Below, one piece after another: positions 55,790 through 64,000 of a stretch of DNA of 64,000 bases. This DNA comes from Wocania_A spongiicola (GTDB taxonomy: Bacteria > Bacteroidota > Bacteroidia > Flavobacteriales > Flavobacteriaceae). How positions within the stretch are numbered: the first letter of the stretch is position 1; each line of letters starts with the position of its first letter. The DNA lies in the NCBI RefSeq assembly GCF_023502325.1, contig NZ_JAMFLZ010000003.1:310001-374000 (forward strand), given 5' to 3'. The notes beneath the pieces are model-generated. The model was not told the DNA's origin. It worked only from the letters and a program-made list of their open reading frames with translations, and made no database searches. The position numbers and the translations under genes were made by a program.

Positions 55790-56644
55790 ATGAAGAAAGT
55801 TAACATTGGTGGTGTGCCAGAACATTTTAATTTGGCGTGGTATTTAACATTGAAAAACGGAGAATACAAAGATAAGGGGATCAATTTGCGATGGCACGAT
55901 TACTATGGCGGAACTGGTGTTATGTGTAAGGCTTTAAGAGAAAAAAAGATTGACATAGCTGTTATTCTTACTGAAGGTATCGTAAAAGATATTATTGATG
56001 GCAACCCAAGTAAAATTGTGCAAACATTTGTACAAACTCCTTTAATTTGGGGTATTCATGTCGCTAATGATTCTCCTTATAAAACCATAGAGGATATAAA
56101 AGGAAAAAAAGCAGCTATTAGCAGATATGGTTCAGGTTCTCACTTAATGGCCTATATAAATGCCGAAAACAATACATGGGATTTAAAAAAAGACCTTGAT
56201 TTCGAAATAATTAAAAACTTAGATGGTGCGGTTGAAGGTTTAACAAACGGAACAGCAGATTATTTTCTTTGGGAAAAATTCACAACCAAGCCTTTGGTTG
56301 ATAATGGTACTTTTAGACGCATTGGCAACTGTCCATCTCCTTGGCCTTGTTTTGTTATTGCTGTACGCGAAGATTTTATCGAATCAAATAAAGAAGATTT
56401 ACAATACATCTTAGATATAATTAACAATACCACTACTGAGTTTAAAAATATTCCTAGCATAGATAAAACAATTGCAAATCGTTATGAACAACAATTAGAT
56501 GATGTACAAGAGTGGCTAAGTCTAACTGAATGGTCTCAAAAACTTATCGACAAAAAAACACTTAATAACGTACAAAAAGAATTATTTGCTTTAAACATAA
56601 TCCCAAAAGTTGTTAATTACGAAAAGCTTGTACATAAATTATAG
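55790..56644 (+). CDS. Cytoplasmic SsuA/THI5-like periplasmic-binding-fold protein
   Basis: 284 residues of the NMT1/SsuA substrate-binding fold: GGVPEHFNLAWYLTLKNGEYKDKGINLRW, YYGGTGVMCKALREKKIDIAVILTEG, EDIKGKKAAISRYGSGSHLMAY, and NGTADYFLWEKFTTKPLV. It has no signal peptide or lipobox: the protein starts directly with MKKVNIGGVPEHF. No ABC permease or ATPase is nearby. It therefore may be a cytoplasmic enzyme or sensor rather than an importer subunit. Cys residues in GNCPSPWPCF near 180 are unusual. It closes the five-gene run that includes a nucleoside phosphorylase. Confidence 0.8.
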   Translation: MKKVNIGGVPEHFNLAWYLTLKNGEYKDKGINLRWHDYYGGTGVMCKALREKKIDIAVILTEGIVKDIIDGNPSKIVQTFVQTPLIWGIHVANDSPYKTIEDIKGKKAAISRYGSGSHLMAYINAENNTWDLKKDLDFEIIKNLDGAVEGLTNGTADYFLWEKFTTKPLVDNGTFRRIGNCPSPWPCFVIAVREDFIESNKEDLQYILDIINNTTTEFKNIPSIDKTIANRYEQQLDDVQEWLSLTEWSQKLIDKKTLNNVQKELFALNIIPKVVNYEKLVHKL

Positions 56645-56726
56645 GCTCTTCAATTTCTTAAACAAATGTTAATACTACCACTAAAGCTATACTTATAGCT
56701 ATTTTTGTCATAATAAAAATATAAAA

Positions 56727-57779
56727 ATGAAAAAACTATTTATTTTAAGCTGTGTATTTGCCATAGCTTTTGCTTGTAAAGAAGAACCTAAAAATTATGT
56801 TACCTTATCTGGAAAAATCACCAACAAAAACAGTGATTCTTTAATGGTAAGAACTCGTGAATACTCTAAAACCATTAAAGTAAATAAAGATGGCACTTTC
56901 AAAGACACTTTAAAAGTTGAAACTGGAGAATACTTTCTTTATGACGGTAATGAAGCAACAAACGTATTCTTAAAAAACGGATATGATTTAAACGTTACAT
57001 TAGATACCAAAGAATTTGATGAATCTGTAACATATACAGGTAATGGAGCTGAATCTAGTAATTATTTAGCTAAAAAAGCTTTATTGGAAGAAACACTTTA
57101 TCCTCCTAGCCTTCTTGATTTCGAAGAAGAAAAATTTGAATCTGAAACCACAAAAATTCACAATAAACTAAATGCTTTTTTAGACGAACATAAAAATATA
57201 GATTCAACTTTATATTCAAGTCAAAAAAAGGAAATAGATGGTTTTAAGGAAGGTATTTTAAATGTTTATAAAAGTAATAAAAAACGTGAGCAAGAAAGAG
57301 CAGCACAATTTGCACATTTTATAGGAAAACCATCCCCTACATTTGATAATTATGAAAACTATAAAGGAGGTACCACATCTTTATCAGATTTAAAAGGAAA
57401 GTTTGTTTATGTAGATATATGGGCTACTTGGTGTGGACCATGTAAAGCAGAAATTCCGTTTTTAAAAGAAATGGAAGAAAAGTATCATGATAAAAATATT
57501 GAGTTTGTAAGTATATCTGTTGATAATGGTAGAGGCTATAAAAACAAATCTGTTGAAGCTTCAAAAGAAGGTTGGAAAAAGATGATAGCAGAAAAAGAAA
57601 TGGGAGGTGTTCAGTTATTTTCTGATAATGCATGGAAATCTGACTTTGTTCAAGGCTACAAAGTTCAAGGCATACCACGCTTTATTTTAATTGACCCAGC
57701 TGGCAATGTAGTAAATGCAGATGCTCCAAGGCCATCGAGTCCAAAACTCATTAAACTATTAAATGAGAATAATATATAA
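56727..57779 (+). CDS. TlpA-family thiol-disulfide lipoprotein (DUF4369 + thioredoxin)
   Basis: 350 residues. A lipoprotein signal (AFAC, Cys17) is followed by a DUF4369 beta domain (~25-115, VTLSGKITNKNSDSLMVR), a helical linker and a C-terminal thioredoxin fold (~200-350) with VDIWATWCGPCKAEIPFL giving the CxxC site (WCGPC). The cis-Pro loop appears as VQGIPRFILID. It reduces disulfides in the periplasm, for example in cytochrome c maturation; typical of flavobacteria. Followed by a terminator. Confidence 0.9.
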   Translation: MKKLFILSCVFAIAFACKEEPKNYVTLSGKITNKNSDSLMVRTREYSKTIKVNKDGTFKDTLKVETGEYFLYDGNEATNVFLKNGYDLNVTLDTKEFDESVTYTGNGAESSNYLAKKALLEETLYPPSLLDFEEEKFESETTKIHNKLNAFLDEHKNIDSTLYSSQKKEIDGFKEGILNVYKSNKKREQERAAQFAHFIGKPSPTFDNYENYKGGTTSLSDLKGKFVYVDIWATWCGPCKAEIPFLKEMEEKYHDKNIEFVSISVDNGRGYKNKSVEASKEGWKKMIAEKEMGGVQLFSDNAWKSDFVQGYKVQGIPRFILIDPAGNVVNADAPRPSSPKLIKLLNENNI

Positions 57780-57791
57780 TTAGTTCTAAAT

Positions 57792-57820
57792 AAAAAAAGC
57801 CGCAATTCGCGGCTTTTTTA
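57792..57820. terminator. Bidirectional terminator between convergent genes
   Basis: AAAAAAGCCGC and GCGGCTTTTTT flank the 5-base loop AATTC. It lies between the TlpA-like gene stop and the convergent nnr stop at 57824, and has A and T tracts on both sides, so it can end either transcript. Confidence 0.93.
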
Positions 57821-57823
57821 TTT

Positions 57824-59377
57824 TTATTCATTTGGAGCTTCTTCTTCTTTTTGAGCAGGCTGCTCTGGCTGTTTAAATAAATCTATATAGGCTTCACCTA
57901 AATAATCTATAACGTGGCTAGCTATTAAACTTTGATATCCAAAATCTTCAATAGCAATATCTGCTGATTTTCCATGTAAGTATACTCCAAATATAGCAGC
58001 AGTTAATGGAGCGTATCCCTGAGAAATTAAGCCAGTTATAATTCCAGTTAAAACATCACCACTACCAGCGGTTGCTAATCCAGGGTTTCCAGTTGTATTT
58101 ACATATAATTTATCCTGTAAAACAGTTATCGTATTTGCCCCTTTTGCTACAACTATTAGTTTATATTTTTTTGAAAAAGATTTGACTTTTTTAAGCTTAT
58201 CAAAATCGTCTTTCCATTTTCCAATTAAACGCTCTAACTCTTTTGGATGTGGTGTTAAAATGGTCTGATCTGGCAATAATTTCAACAACGTCTTCTTTTT
58301 AGCTAGAATATTTATGCCATCAGCATCAATAACCAATGGTGCTTTGTTTTGTTTCAAAAAAGCTTCAAACGCACTTATGGTTTTTGGGCTTGTACCTATT
58401 CCAACTCCAAAACCAATAACTGTTGGTTCAATATCAAAAGCTATTTTAGTTATATTTTCATTATCCGTATCAGTAATTACCATAGCTTCAGGAAAAGAAG
58501 TTTGTATTACATTATAACCACATTTAGGAATAAAAACACTTATTAATCCAGCCCCTGCTGATAATACTGCTCTGCTAGCTAAAGTTACTGCCCCTATTTT
58601 TCCATAACTTCCCCCTATTATTAAAGCATGTCCAAAATGACCTTTGTGTGAGAATTTTTCTCTAGGAATGTACATTGGCAATACCTCATGCTTTCCAATT
58701 AAATCTACTTTAGTTGTTGTGGTATATAGAAACTCTTGATCTAATCCAATATCCAACACTTCCCATTGCACAGTATACTTAGCAGTTTCTGGTAAGAAAA
58801 ACACTAATTTAGCAGATGCAAAACTTAATGTATAACCAGCCCAAACTACAGCATCTTCACTTTCAGGAACTTTATCTGTACTTAATCCAGATGGTATGTC
58901 AATAGCTAAAGTAAATGCTTTGGTAGCCCTAAAGTGCATAAACAAAGCTTTAACCCAATCGTCTATCGGTCTATTTAGACCAATCCCGAAAACAGCATCA
59001 ACAATAATATCATCATGATGCATCTCCGGAAAATCTTCAGTACAACTTAATAATGTAGGCCAGTTTTTAGTAACATTTTTTATTCGATCATAATTGATTA
59101 AAAAATCTTTCGATCGCTTATCGCTACAATTAACTACATATGTTTTTACATTATATCCATGCGTTATTAAATGCCTTGCTATAACTAAACCATCTCCTCC
59201 GTTATTGCCAATACCACAAAAAACGTGTATGGGTACTTGAGCACCTTGCATACGCATATGCATCCAATTAAAAATTTGTGTTCCAGCGCGTTCCATCAAA
59301 TCTGTTGATGTAATATTTTGACGCTCTGCAGTTAACTTATCACCTTCATAAATTTGTTCTTTAGAAAATATTTTCAT
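57824..59377 (-). CDS. nnr: Bifunctional NAD(P)H-hydrate epimerase/dehydratase
   Basis: 517 residues. The N-terminal YjeF_N epimerase (about 1-215) has FCGIGNNGGDGLVIARHL and VDAVFGIGLNRP. The C-terminal carbohydrate-kinase-like domain (about 230-500) has GKIGAVTLASRAVLSAGAGLISV, TILTPHPKELERLIG and the ATP site GNPGLATAGSGDVLTGI. It repairs hydrated NADH and NADPH using ADP. The last ~15 residues are Glu/Gln-rich. It is divergent from the threonine operon. Confidence 0.93.
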   Translation of the reverse strand: MKIFSKEQIYEGDKLTAERQNITSTDLMERAGTQIFNWMHMRMQGAQVPIHVFCGIGNNGGDGLVIARHLITHGYNVKTYVVNCSDKRSKDFLINYDRIKNVTKNWPTLLSCTEDFPEMHHDDIIVDAVFGIGLNRPIDDWVKALFMHFRATKAFTLAIDIPSGLSTDKVPESEDAVVWAGYTLSFASAKLVFFLPETAKYTVQWEVLDIGLDQEFLYTTTTKVDLIGKHEVLPMYIPREKFSHKGHFGHALIIGGSYGKIGAVTLASRAVLSAGAGLISVFIPKCGYNVIQTSFPEAMVITDTDNENITKIAFDIEPTVIGFGVGIGTSPKTISAFEAFLKQNKAPLVIDADGINILAKKKTLLKLLPDQTILTPHPKELERLIGKWKDDFDKLKKVKSFSKKYKLIVVAKGANTITVLQDKLYVNTTGNPGLATAGSGDVLTGIITGLISQGYAPLTAAIFGVYLHGKSADIAIEDFGYQSLIASHVIDYLGEAYIDLFKQPEQPAQKEEEAPNE

Positions 59378-59408
59378 TTGATAATTATCGTTTTTTCAAT
59401 TCTAAATA

Positions 59409-59467
59409 TTTTTTTGCAGAATTCTTTCATAAAAAGATATTCTACGTAAGAATTCTGCAAAAAAAAA
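59409..59467. promoter_or_regulatory. Perfect 18-bp inverted repeat between nnr and the thr operon
   Basis: TTTTTTTGCAGAATTCTT (59409-59426) and its exact complement at 59448-59465 flank a 21-base centre. T-tracts lie on the outer 5' side and A-tracts on the outer 3' side, opposite to a terminator, so the element probably acts as an operator or DNA-structure signal for the divergent nnr and thr promoters. Confidence 0.6.
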
Positions 59468-59471
59468 TAAT

Positions 59472-59505
59472 TTGTTTTTTTATTAGGTTAAAAGTAATAC
59501 TTTTG
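59472..59505 (+). promoter_or_regulatory. Threonine operon promoter (Bacteroidota type)
   Basis: TTG at 59472-59474, a 23-base spacer and TACTTTTG at 59498-59505 fit the Bacteroidota consensus at the upper end of spacing. The leader-peptide start at 59519 lies about 14 bases beyond the -7 box, so the leader is translated almost from the first transcribed bases. Confidence 0.65.
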
Positions 59506-59518
59506 ACTTGTATTATTT

Positions 59519-59632
59519 ATGAATATAATGATTCTTTTAAACCAAAATATTATCGATATGCTTTCTTTTTCTTTAAGAAGAAATACTGCTATTTTTGGTA
59601 CTACTACAATTACTATTACCCTTTGGGGTTAA
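59519..59632 (+). CDS. thrL: Threonine operon leader peptide (attenuator)
   Basis: A 37-residue frame beginning MNIMILLNQNIID and ending TAIFGTTTITITLWG before the stop at 59630-59632. Its last 16 residues hold six Thr and three Ile, as in the E. coli leader ThrL, where ribosome stalling on these codons in low threonine or isoleucine prevents termination. The frame lies between the thr promoter and thrA (86-base gap). An imperfect hairpin (TATTACCC at 59614-59621 with GGGGTTAATA at 59625-59634) overlaps its end; a GC-rich terminator followed by T is not clear in the remaining gap, so the exact mechanism is open. Internal ATGs at codons 4 and 14 are alternative starts. Confidence 0.82.
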   Translation: MNIMILLNQNIIDMLSFSLRRNTAIFGTTTITITLWG

Positions 59633-59717
59633 TAATTATATTCTCATCAGGCTATCTTTGTAATTTTTACATTACACTTTCTTAAACATTTTATTAAAAA
59701 ACACTAATTCATTAAAA

Positions 59718-62165
59718 ATGAAGGTTTTAAAATTTGGCGGAACATCTGTAGGTTCTGCAAAAAATATAAATAAAGTAATACATATTTTAGATAATCATTC
59801 AAAAGAAGATGCAGTAATATGCGTTGTTTCTGCTATTGGAGGTATTACCGATAAGTTACTACTTGCTGGAAAACAAGCACAAAACAAGGACAAAAACTTT
59901 TTAAATACGTTTAATCTTATTAAGGATATTCATTTTGAAATTATAAATGAGCTTATTCCTAATGATGGTGAAAAACCTATTTCTACTTATGTTGAAAACA
60001 AATTAAGTGAGCTAAACAGTTTATTGGATGGTATATACTTAATCAACGAACTATCTCCTAAAACATCTGATAAACTAGTAAGTTTTGGAGAATCTTTATC
60101 TTCATACATCATTGCTGAGACTATGAAAAATAGAGAGCTATCAGCTTATCGTAAAAACTCTCAGGAATTGATAATTACCAATTCTAATTTTTCAAAAGCA
60201 GAAGTGAATTTCGGTTTAACAAATGCAAATATTAAGAATTATTTCAAATCATTAAATCAACAAATTACTATACTTCCTGGGTTTGTAGCCAATTCTACAT
60301 TGGGAGAACAAACTACACTTGGGCGTGGCGGCTCAGATTTTACTGCTGCTATCGTTGCTGCTGCTTTAAACGTAAAACAGTTAGAAATTTGGACTGATGT
60401 TAGCGGTATGTATACTACGAACCCAAAATTGGTTAAACAAGCCTACCCTATTGAAAAAATTTCGTATCAAGAGGCTATGGAATTATCTCATTTTGGTGCG
60501 AAAGTATTATATCCACCAACTGTTCAACCAGTTCTAGATTTAAACATACCTATTCATATTAAAAACACATTAGAGCCAGATGCTGCTGGTACTATTATTT
60601 CTGATGGTGAATTGAACACAACATCTCCAGTAAAAGGTATTAGCAATATTGGGAACATTGCCTTATTAACACTCCAAGGTAATGGAATGGTTGGTATTCC
60701 TGGGTTTTCTAAACGATTATTTGAAACGCTATCTCAAGAAAAAATAAATATTATTTTAATTACACAGGCTTCATCTGAGCATTCTATATGCTTAGGCATT
60801 GATGAAAAAGATGCTGAATCTGCAAAAACAGCTATCGATTCAGCTTTTGAAAATGAAATAGCTCTTCATAAAATTGACCCAATTATTGTAGAAACAAACC
60901 TATCCATTATCGCTCTTGTTGGTGATAACATGAAAAACCATCAAGGTATTAGCGGTAAAATGTTTAGCAGTTTAGGTAAAAACAACATTAATATTCGTGC
61001 CATAGCACAAGGAGCTTCAGAAAAAAACATATCTGCTGTAATTGCAGAAAAAGATGTAAAAAAAGCATTAAACACCTTACACGAACAGTTTTTTGAAATT
61101 CAGACCAAACAGCTCAACATATTTATTACCGGTGTTGGCAATGTTGGAGAGCGTTTAGTTGAACAAATACAACAACAAAAAAAATACCTAAAGGAAAATT
61201 TAAAGATTAACTTACGAGTTATAGGATTGTCAAATTCAAGAACTATGATTTTTGATGAAGATGGTATCAATTTAAAAACATGGAAAGAGCAATTAGCAAC
61301 AGGTGAAAAAGCAACTTTAGATGGCTTTTTTGAAAAAACCAAATCATTGAATTTACGCAATAGTATTTTTGTTGATGTAACAGCTAATAAAGACGTCGCT
61401 AATTTATACGCAAAGTATTTGCGAGAAAGTATTGGCGTAGTAGCATGCAATAAAATTGCTTGTTCTAGTGATTATAAAAACTATAAATTGTTAAAACGTT
61501 TGTCACTTAAATACAATGCCCCTTACCTATTCGAAACAAATGTAGGCGCAGGTTTACCTATTATAGATACGCTAAACAATCTAATAGTATCGGGCGATAA
61601 AATAATATCTATTCAGGCCGTTTTATCTGGTAGTTTAAATTTTGTATTCAACAATTATAACGATTCCAATACATTTTATGATGTAGTAAAACAAGCTGAT
61701 GCAGAAGGTTATACAGAACCAGACCCAAGAATAGATTTAAGCGGTGTAGATGTTGCAAGGAAAATTTTAATTCTAGCTCGCGAAAGTGGTGTTGAAATAA
61801 ATTTAGAAGATATTTTGAACGTGCCTTTCTTATCTGAATCTGGATTAAAAAGCGATACTGTTGATGATTTTTATCAAACATTAATTAATGACGAATCGCA
61901 TTATCAAAAATTATATGCTTCCGCGAAAGCGAAGAACTGCCAATTAAAATATGTTGCACAATTTAATGAAGGAAAAGCAAATGTAGGGCTAAAGGAGATT
62001 CCAGAAGGTCACCCGTTTTATAATTTAGAAGGTAGCGACAATATTGTTATGTTTTATACAGAGAGATATCCTAAACAACCTATGATTATTAAAGGTGCGG
62101 GTGCAGGTGCAGAAGTTACAGCTTCTGGCTTGTTTGCTGATATAATTAGAATAGGAAATGATTAA
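59718..62165 (+). CDS. thrA: Bifunctional aspartokinase/homoserine dehydrogenase
   Basis: 815 residues. The aspartokinase domain (1-~290) opens with VLKFGGTSVGSAKNI and has LGRGGSDFTAAIVAAAL; ACT regulatory domains follow (~310-460; NGMVGIPGFSKRLFETLSQEKINIILITQASSE, IIALVGDNMKNHQGISGKMF); the homoserine dehydrogenase domain (~468-815) has ITGVGNVGERLVEQI, CNKIACSSDYKNYK, GAGLPIIDTLNNL and GYTEPDPRIDLSGVDVARKILILARE. It catalyses the first and third steps from aspartate to threonine and is normally inhibited by threonine. First gene of thrABC, under leader-peptide control. Confidence 0.95.
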   Translation: MKVLKFGGTSVGSAKNINKVIHILDNHSKEDAVICVVSAIGGITDKLLLAGKQAQNKDKNFLNTFNLIKDIHFEIINELIPNDGEKPISTYVENKLSELNSLLDGIYLINELSPKTSDKLVSFGESLSSYIIAETMKNRELSAYRKNSQELIITNSNFSKAEVNFGLTNANIKNYFKSLNQQITILPGFVANSTLGEQTTLGRGGSDFTAAIVAAALNVKQLEIWTDVSGMYTTNPKLVKQAYPIEKISYQEAMELSHFGAKVLYPPTVQPVLDLNIPIHIKNTLEPDAAGTIISDGELNTTSPVKGISNIGNIALLTLQGNGMVGIPGFSKRLFETLSQEKINIILITQASSEHSICLGIDEKDAESAKTAIDSAFENEIALHKIDPIIVETNLSIIALVGDNMKNHQGISGKMFSSLGKNNINIRAIAQGASEKNISAVIAEKDVKKALNTLHEQFFEIQTKQLNIFITGVGNVGERLVEQIQQQKKYLKENLKINLRVIGLSNSRTMIFDEDGINLKTWKEQLATGEKATLDGFFEKTKSLNLRNSIFVDVTANKDVANLYAKYLRESIGVVACNKIACSSDYKNYKLLKRLSLKYNAPYLFETNVGAGLPIIDTLNNLIVSGDKIISIQAVLSGSLNFVFNNYNDSNTFYDVVKQADAEGYTEPDPRIDLSGVDVARKILILARESGVEINLEDILNVPFLSESGLKSDTVDDFYQTLINDESHYQKLYASAKAKNCQLKYVAQFNEGKANVGLKEIPEGHPFYNLEGSDNIVMFYTERYPKQPMIIKGAGAGAEVTASGLFADIIRIGND

Positions 62166-62225
62166 ATAAGTATGTCATTTATAGCAATCAGGAATAAATG
62201 ATTCGCAATGACAAAGAAATATACA

Positions 62226-63152
62226 ATGAAAAACGAAATAAAAATATTTTCACCTGCAACTGTAGCAAATGTAGCTTGTGGCTTTGATGTTTTAGGTTTT
62301 TGCTTAGACAATATTGGTGATGAAATGCTAATTAGGAAAACGAATAAAAAAGGCATTTTTATAACTAAAATTGAAGGCTTTGATTTACCTATGGATGCTG
62401 AGTTAAATGTTGCTGGAGTTTCAGCATTAGCTATGTACGAGGCTTTAAATGTTGATTATGGTTTTGAAATTGAAATTTGCAAAAACATAAAACCAGGAAG
62501 TGGTATTGGTAGTAGTGCTGCGAGTGCCGTAGGTAGTGTTTTTGGTATGAATGAACTTTTAGGGAAACCTTTTAGCAAAACACAACTTACGGAGTTTGCT
62601 ATTAAAGGCGAAGCTTTAGCTAGTAAATGTGAGCATGCTGATAATTTAGCTCCAGCTATTTTTGGAGGGTTTACATTGGTTAAAAGTGTGTCGCCATTAG
62701 AAATTCTAGAAATTCCGTCACCAGATGATTTGTACGTTACTATTATTCATCCGCAAATTGAAATAAAAACATCAGAAGCTAGAGCTATACTTCCAAAAGA
62801 AGTTTCACTACAAAGTGCCATAACACAATGGGCAAATTTTGGTAGTTTAATTCATGGGCTACACACTAGCAATTACGAGTTAATTAGTAAATCCCTTCAT
62901 GATGTTATTATTGAACCACACCGAAGCAAACTTATTCCATATTATAACGAAGTAAAAATGGAGGCATTAAAAACAGGTGCTTTAGGTTGTGGTATTTCGG
63001 GTTCTGGGCCTTCAATTTTTTCTTTATCAAAAGGTTTAGAAAACGCTAAAAATGTAGAAGATGCAATTAAAAATGTTTATTCAAAAGCTGATATAAAATT
63101 TGATACTTATAGATCAAGAATTAACACAGAAGGCATCAAAATAATAAATTAA
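62226..63152 (+). CDS. thrB: Homoserine kinase
   Basis: 308 residues from the ATG at 62226; an in-frame ATG at 62208 would add 6 residues, but MKNEIKIFSPATVANVACGFDV is the usual N-terminus. GHMP-kinase motifs are clear: CGFDVLGFCL, the ATP loop KPGSGIGSSAASAVGSV (PxxxGxGSSAA), and the C-terminal TGALGCGISGSGPSIFSL. It phosphorylates homoserine for threonine synthesis. It follows thrA by 60 bases and precedes thrC by 43 bases. Confidence 0.95.
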   Translation: MKNEIKIFSPATVANVACGFDVLGFCLDNIGDEMLIRKTNKKGIFITKIEGFDLPMDAELNVAGVSALAMYEALNVDYGFEIEICKNIKPGSGIGSSAASAVGSVFGMNELLGKPFSKTQLTEFAIKGEALASKCEHADNLAPAIFGGFTLVKSVSPLEILEIPSPDDLYVTIIHPQIEIKTSEARAILPKEVSLQSAITQWANFGSLIHGLHTSNYELISKSLHDVIIEPHRSKLIPYYNEVKMEALKTGALGCGISGSGPSIFSLSKGLENAKNVEDAIKNVYSKADIKFDTYRSRINTEGIKIIN

Positions 63153-63154
63153 TT

Positions 63155-63177
63155 TTTTGCAGATTGCCATTGCAAAA
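63155..63177 (+). other. Small hairpin between thrB and thrC
   Basis: TTTTGCA (63155-63161) and TGCAAAA (63171-63177) could pair across a 9-base loop, right after the thrB stop. No U-tract follows, so it is not a terminator; it might affect mRNA stability or processing within the operon. Confidence 0.3.
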
Positions 63178-63195
63178 CTGAAATTACAATTAAAA

Positions 63196-64000
63196 ATGAA
63201 TTATTATAGTCTAAATAAAAAAGCACCAAAAACATCATTTAAAGATGCCGTAATAAAAGGCTTAGCTCCAGATAAAGGTTTATACTTTCCGGAAAGCATT
63301 ACACCTTTACCAAAAGAATTCTTTGAGAATATTGATGATTTATCTTATTCTGAAATAGCATTCCGAGCTATTAAGCAATTTATATCTCCGGAGATCCCTG
63401 AGGATGTTTTAAAGACTATTGTTGAAGAGACTCTGTCTTTTGACTTCCCTATAATTCAATTAAATGAAAATATCTCTACCTTAGAATTGTTTCATGGACC
63501 AACCATGGCATTTAAAGATGTTGGTGCTCGCTTTATGGCTCGTTGTTTAGGTTATTTTAATAAGAATAATGATAAAGAAGTTACTGTTTTGGTAGCAACA
63601 TCAGGAGATACGGGAGGTGCAGTAGCAAATGGCTTTTTAGGTGTAAAAGGTGTAAATGTGGTTATACTCTACCCTAGCGGAAAAGTAAGCGATATTCAAG
63701 AAAAACAACTAACAACATTAGGAGAAAACATCACAGCACTAGAAGTTAACGGCACTTTTGATGATTGTCAAGCCATGGTAAAAAAAGCCTTTTTAGACGA
63801 GACTCTAACTAATCAGATGCAACTAACATCAGCAAACTCTATAAATGTAGCACGCTGGTTGCCACAACTATTTTACTTTATGTTTGCCTATAAACAATTA
63901 CATAAATCATATGGTGATATTGTATTCTCTGTACCTAGTGGAAATTTTGGTAATGTATGTGCAGGTATGATGGCGCAACAATTAGGGTTGCCTGTAAAAC
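63196..64000 (+). CDS. thrC: Threonine synthase, N-terminal part (3' cut by window)
   Basis: Begins MNYYSLNKKAPKTSFKDAVI and runs open for 268 codons to the window end. The threonine synthase PLP motif LFHGPTMAFKDVGARFM contains the Schiff-base Lys (about residue 109); SGDTGGAVANGFLG and FSVPSGNFGNVCAGMM are further family blocks. It converts phosphohomoserine to threonine in the cytoplasm and completes the thrABC order. The gene is incomplete only because the window stops. Confidence 0.95.
   Translation, partial: MNYYSLNKKAPKTSFKDAVIKGLAPDKGLYFPESITPLPKEFFENIDDLSYSEIAFRAIKQFISPEIPEDVLKTIVEETLSFDFPIIQLNENISTLELFHGPTMAFKDVGARFMARCLGYFNKNNDKEVTVLVATSGDTGGAVANGFLGVKGVNVVILYPSGKVSDIQEKQLTTLGENITALEVNGTFDDCQAMVKKAFLDETLTNQMQLTSANSINVARWLPQLFYFMFAYKQLHKSYGDIVFSVPSGNFGNVCAGMMAQQLGLPVK

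Noticed and set aside
59503..59685. 60-codon plus-strand frame rich in Tyr and Phe over the thr leader
   Set aside because: It reads the leader in another frame; the Thr/Ile-rich frame at 59519-59632 fits the operon context.

Overview
The window looks like a chromosomal segment of a marine-type member of the Flavobacteriaceae (Bacteroidota). The DNA is AT-rich. Genes lack Shine-Dalgarno boxes. Several promoters fit the Bacteroidota pattern TTG-N(17-23)-TAnnTTTG. A type IX secretion sorting domain is present, as are family-specific proteins (HYC_CC_PP, DUF3347-tailed CusB, GIN-domain adhesin, fused E1 alpha/beta ketoacid dehydrogenase). No rRNA, tRNA, CRISPR array, integrase or transposase was seen.

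Layout. 1-4.1 kb: the end of leuB, a secreted PhoX-type phosphatase, an MscS-type channel and two small membrane proteins. 4.1-24.4 kb: an accessory region cut into blocks by four imperfect copies of one intergenic repeat, all in the same orientation. The blocks are: a candidate phage-defence block (ApeA-like HEPN protein, a small overlapping partner and a large membrane protein); a serine hydrolase with a membrane LytTR regulator; and a long block with DUF2490, an alpha-carbonic anhydrase, an AraC-type regulator and a copper/silver efflux operon (HYC_CC_PP, CusA, TolC/CusC, HMA-MauE fusion, CusB, HMA lipoprotein).

24.4-29.0 kb: a tightly packed minus-strand operon (cytochrome b561, ABM-fold lipoprotein, DUF1772, HdeD-like, AI-2E family, UbiA-like) below a MarR regulator. 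A 17-bp perfect inverted repeat sits at the marR start, and a related motif lies before the operon. The UbiA-like gene carries an apparent single-base frameshift. 29.0-30.4 kb: a nitroreductase and an HxlR regulator, divergent, each promoter carrying a near-identical 17-bp operator. 30.4-43.4 kb: an intradiol dioxygenase-like protein, M23/LysM peptidase, GT9, an ECF sigma/anti-sigma envelope cluster ending in a GIN adhesin, EamA, a cold-shock protein, S33 hydrolase, Crp/Fnr and a helicase. 43.5-50.5 kb: an S9 peptidase, two tandem microprotein genes before an orphan ExbD, a 3D-domain gene broken by a stop codon, an M19 dipeptidase and a sterol desaturase. 50.5-59.4 kb: housekeeping genes (2-oxoacid dehydrogenase, 2OG oxygenase, SUI1, DUF1835, nucleoside phosphorylase, a cytoplasmic SsuA-like protein, TlpA, Nnr). 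59.4-64 kb: the threonine operon thrA-thrB-thrC (thrC cut by the window end), preceded by a Thr/Ile-rich leader peptide that indicates attenuation control.

The most noteworthy items are the repeat-bounded accessory modules with an attC-like palindrome, the ApeA-like gene with an overlapping partner, the thr leader peptide, the two paired-operator regulator systems, the tandem microproteins, and the two broken genes. Nothing was searched against a database; family names come from recognition of motifs.
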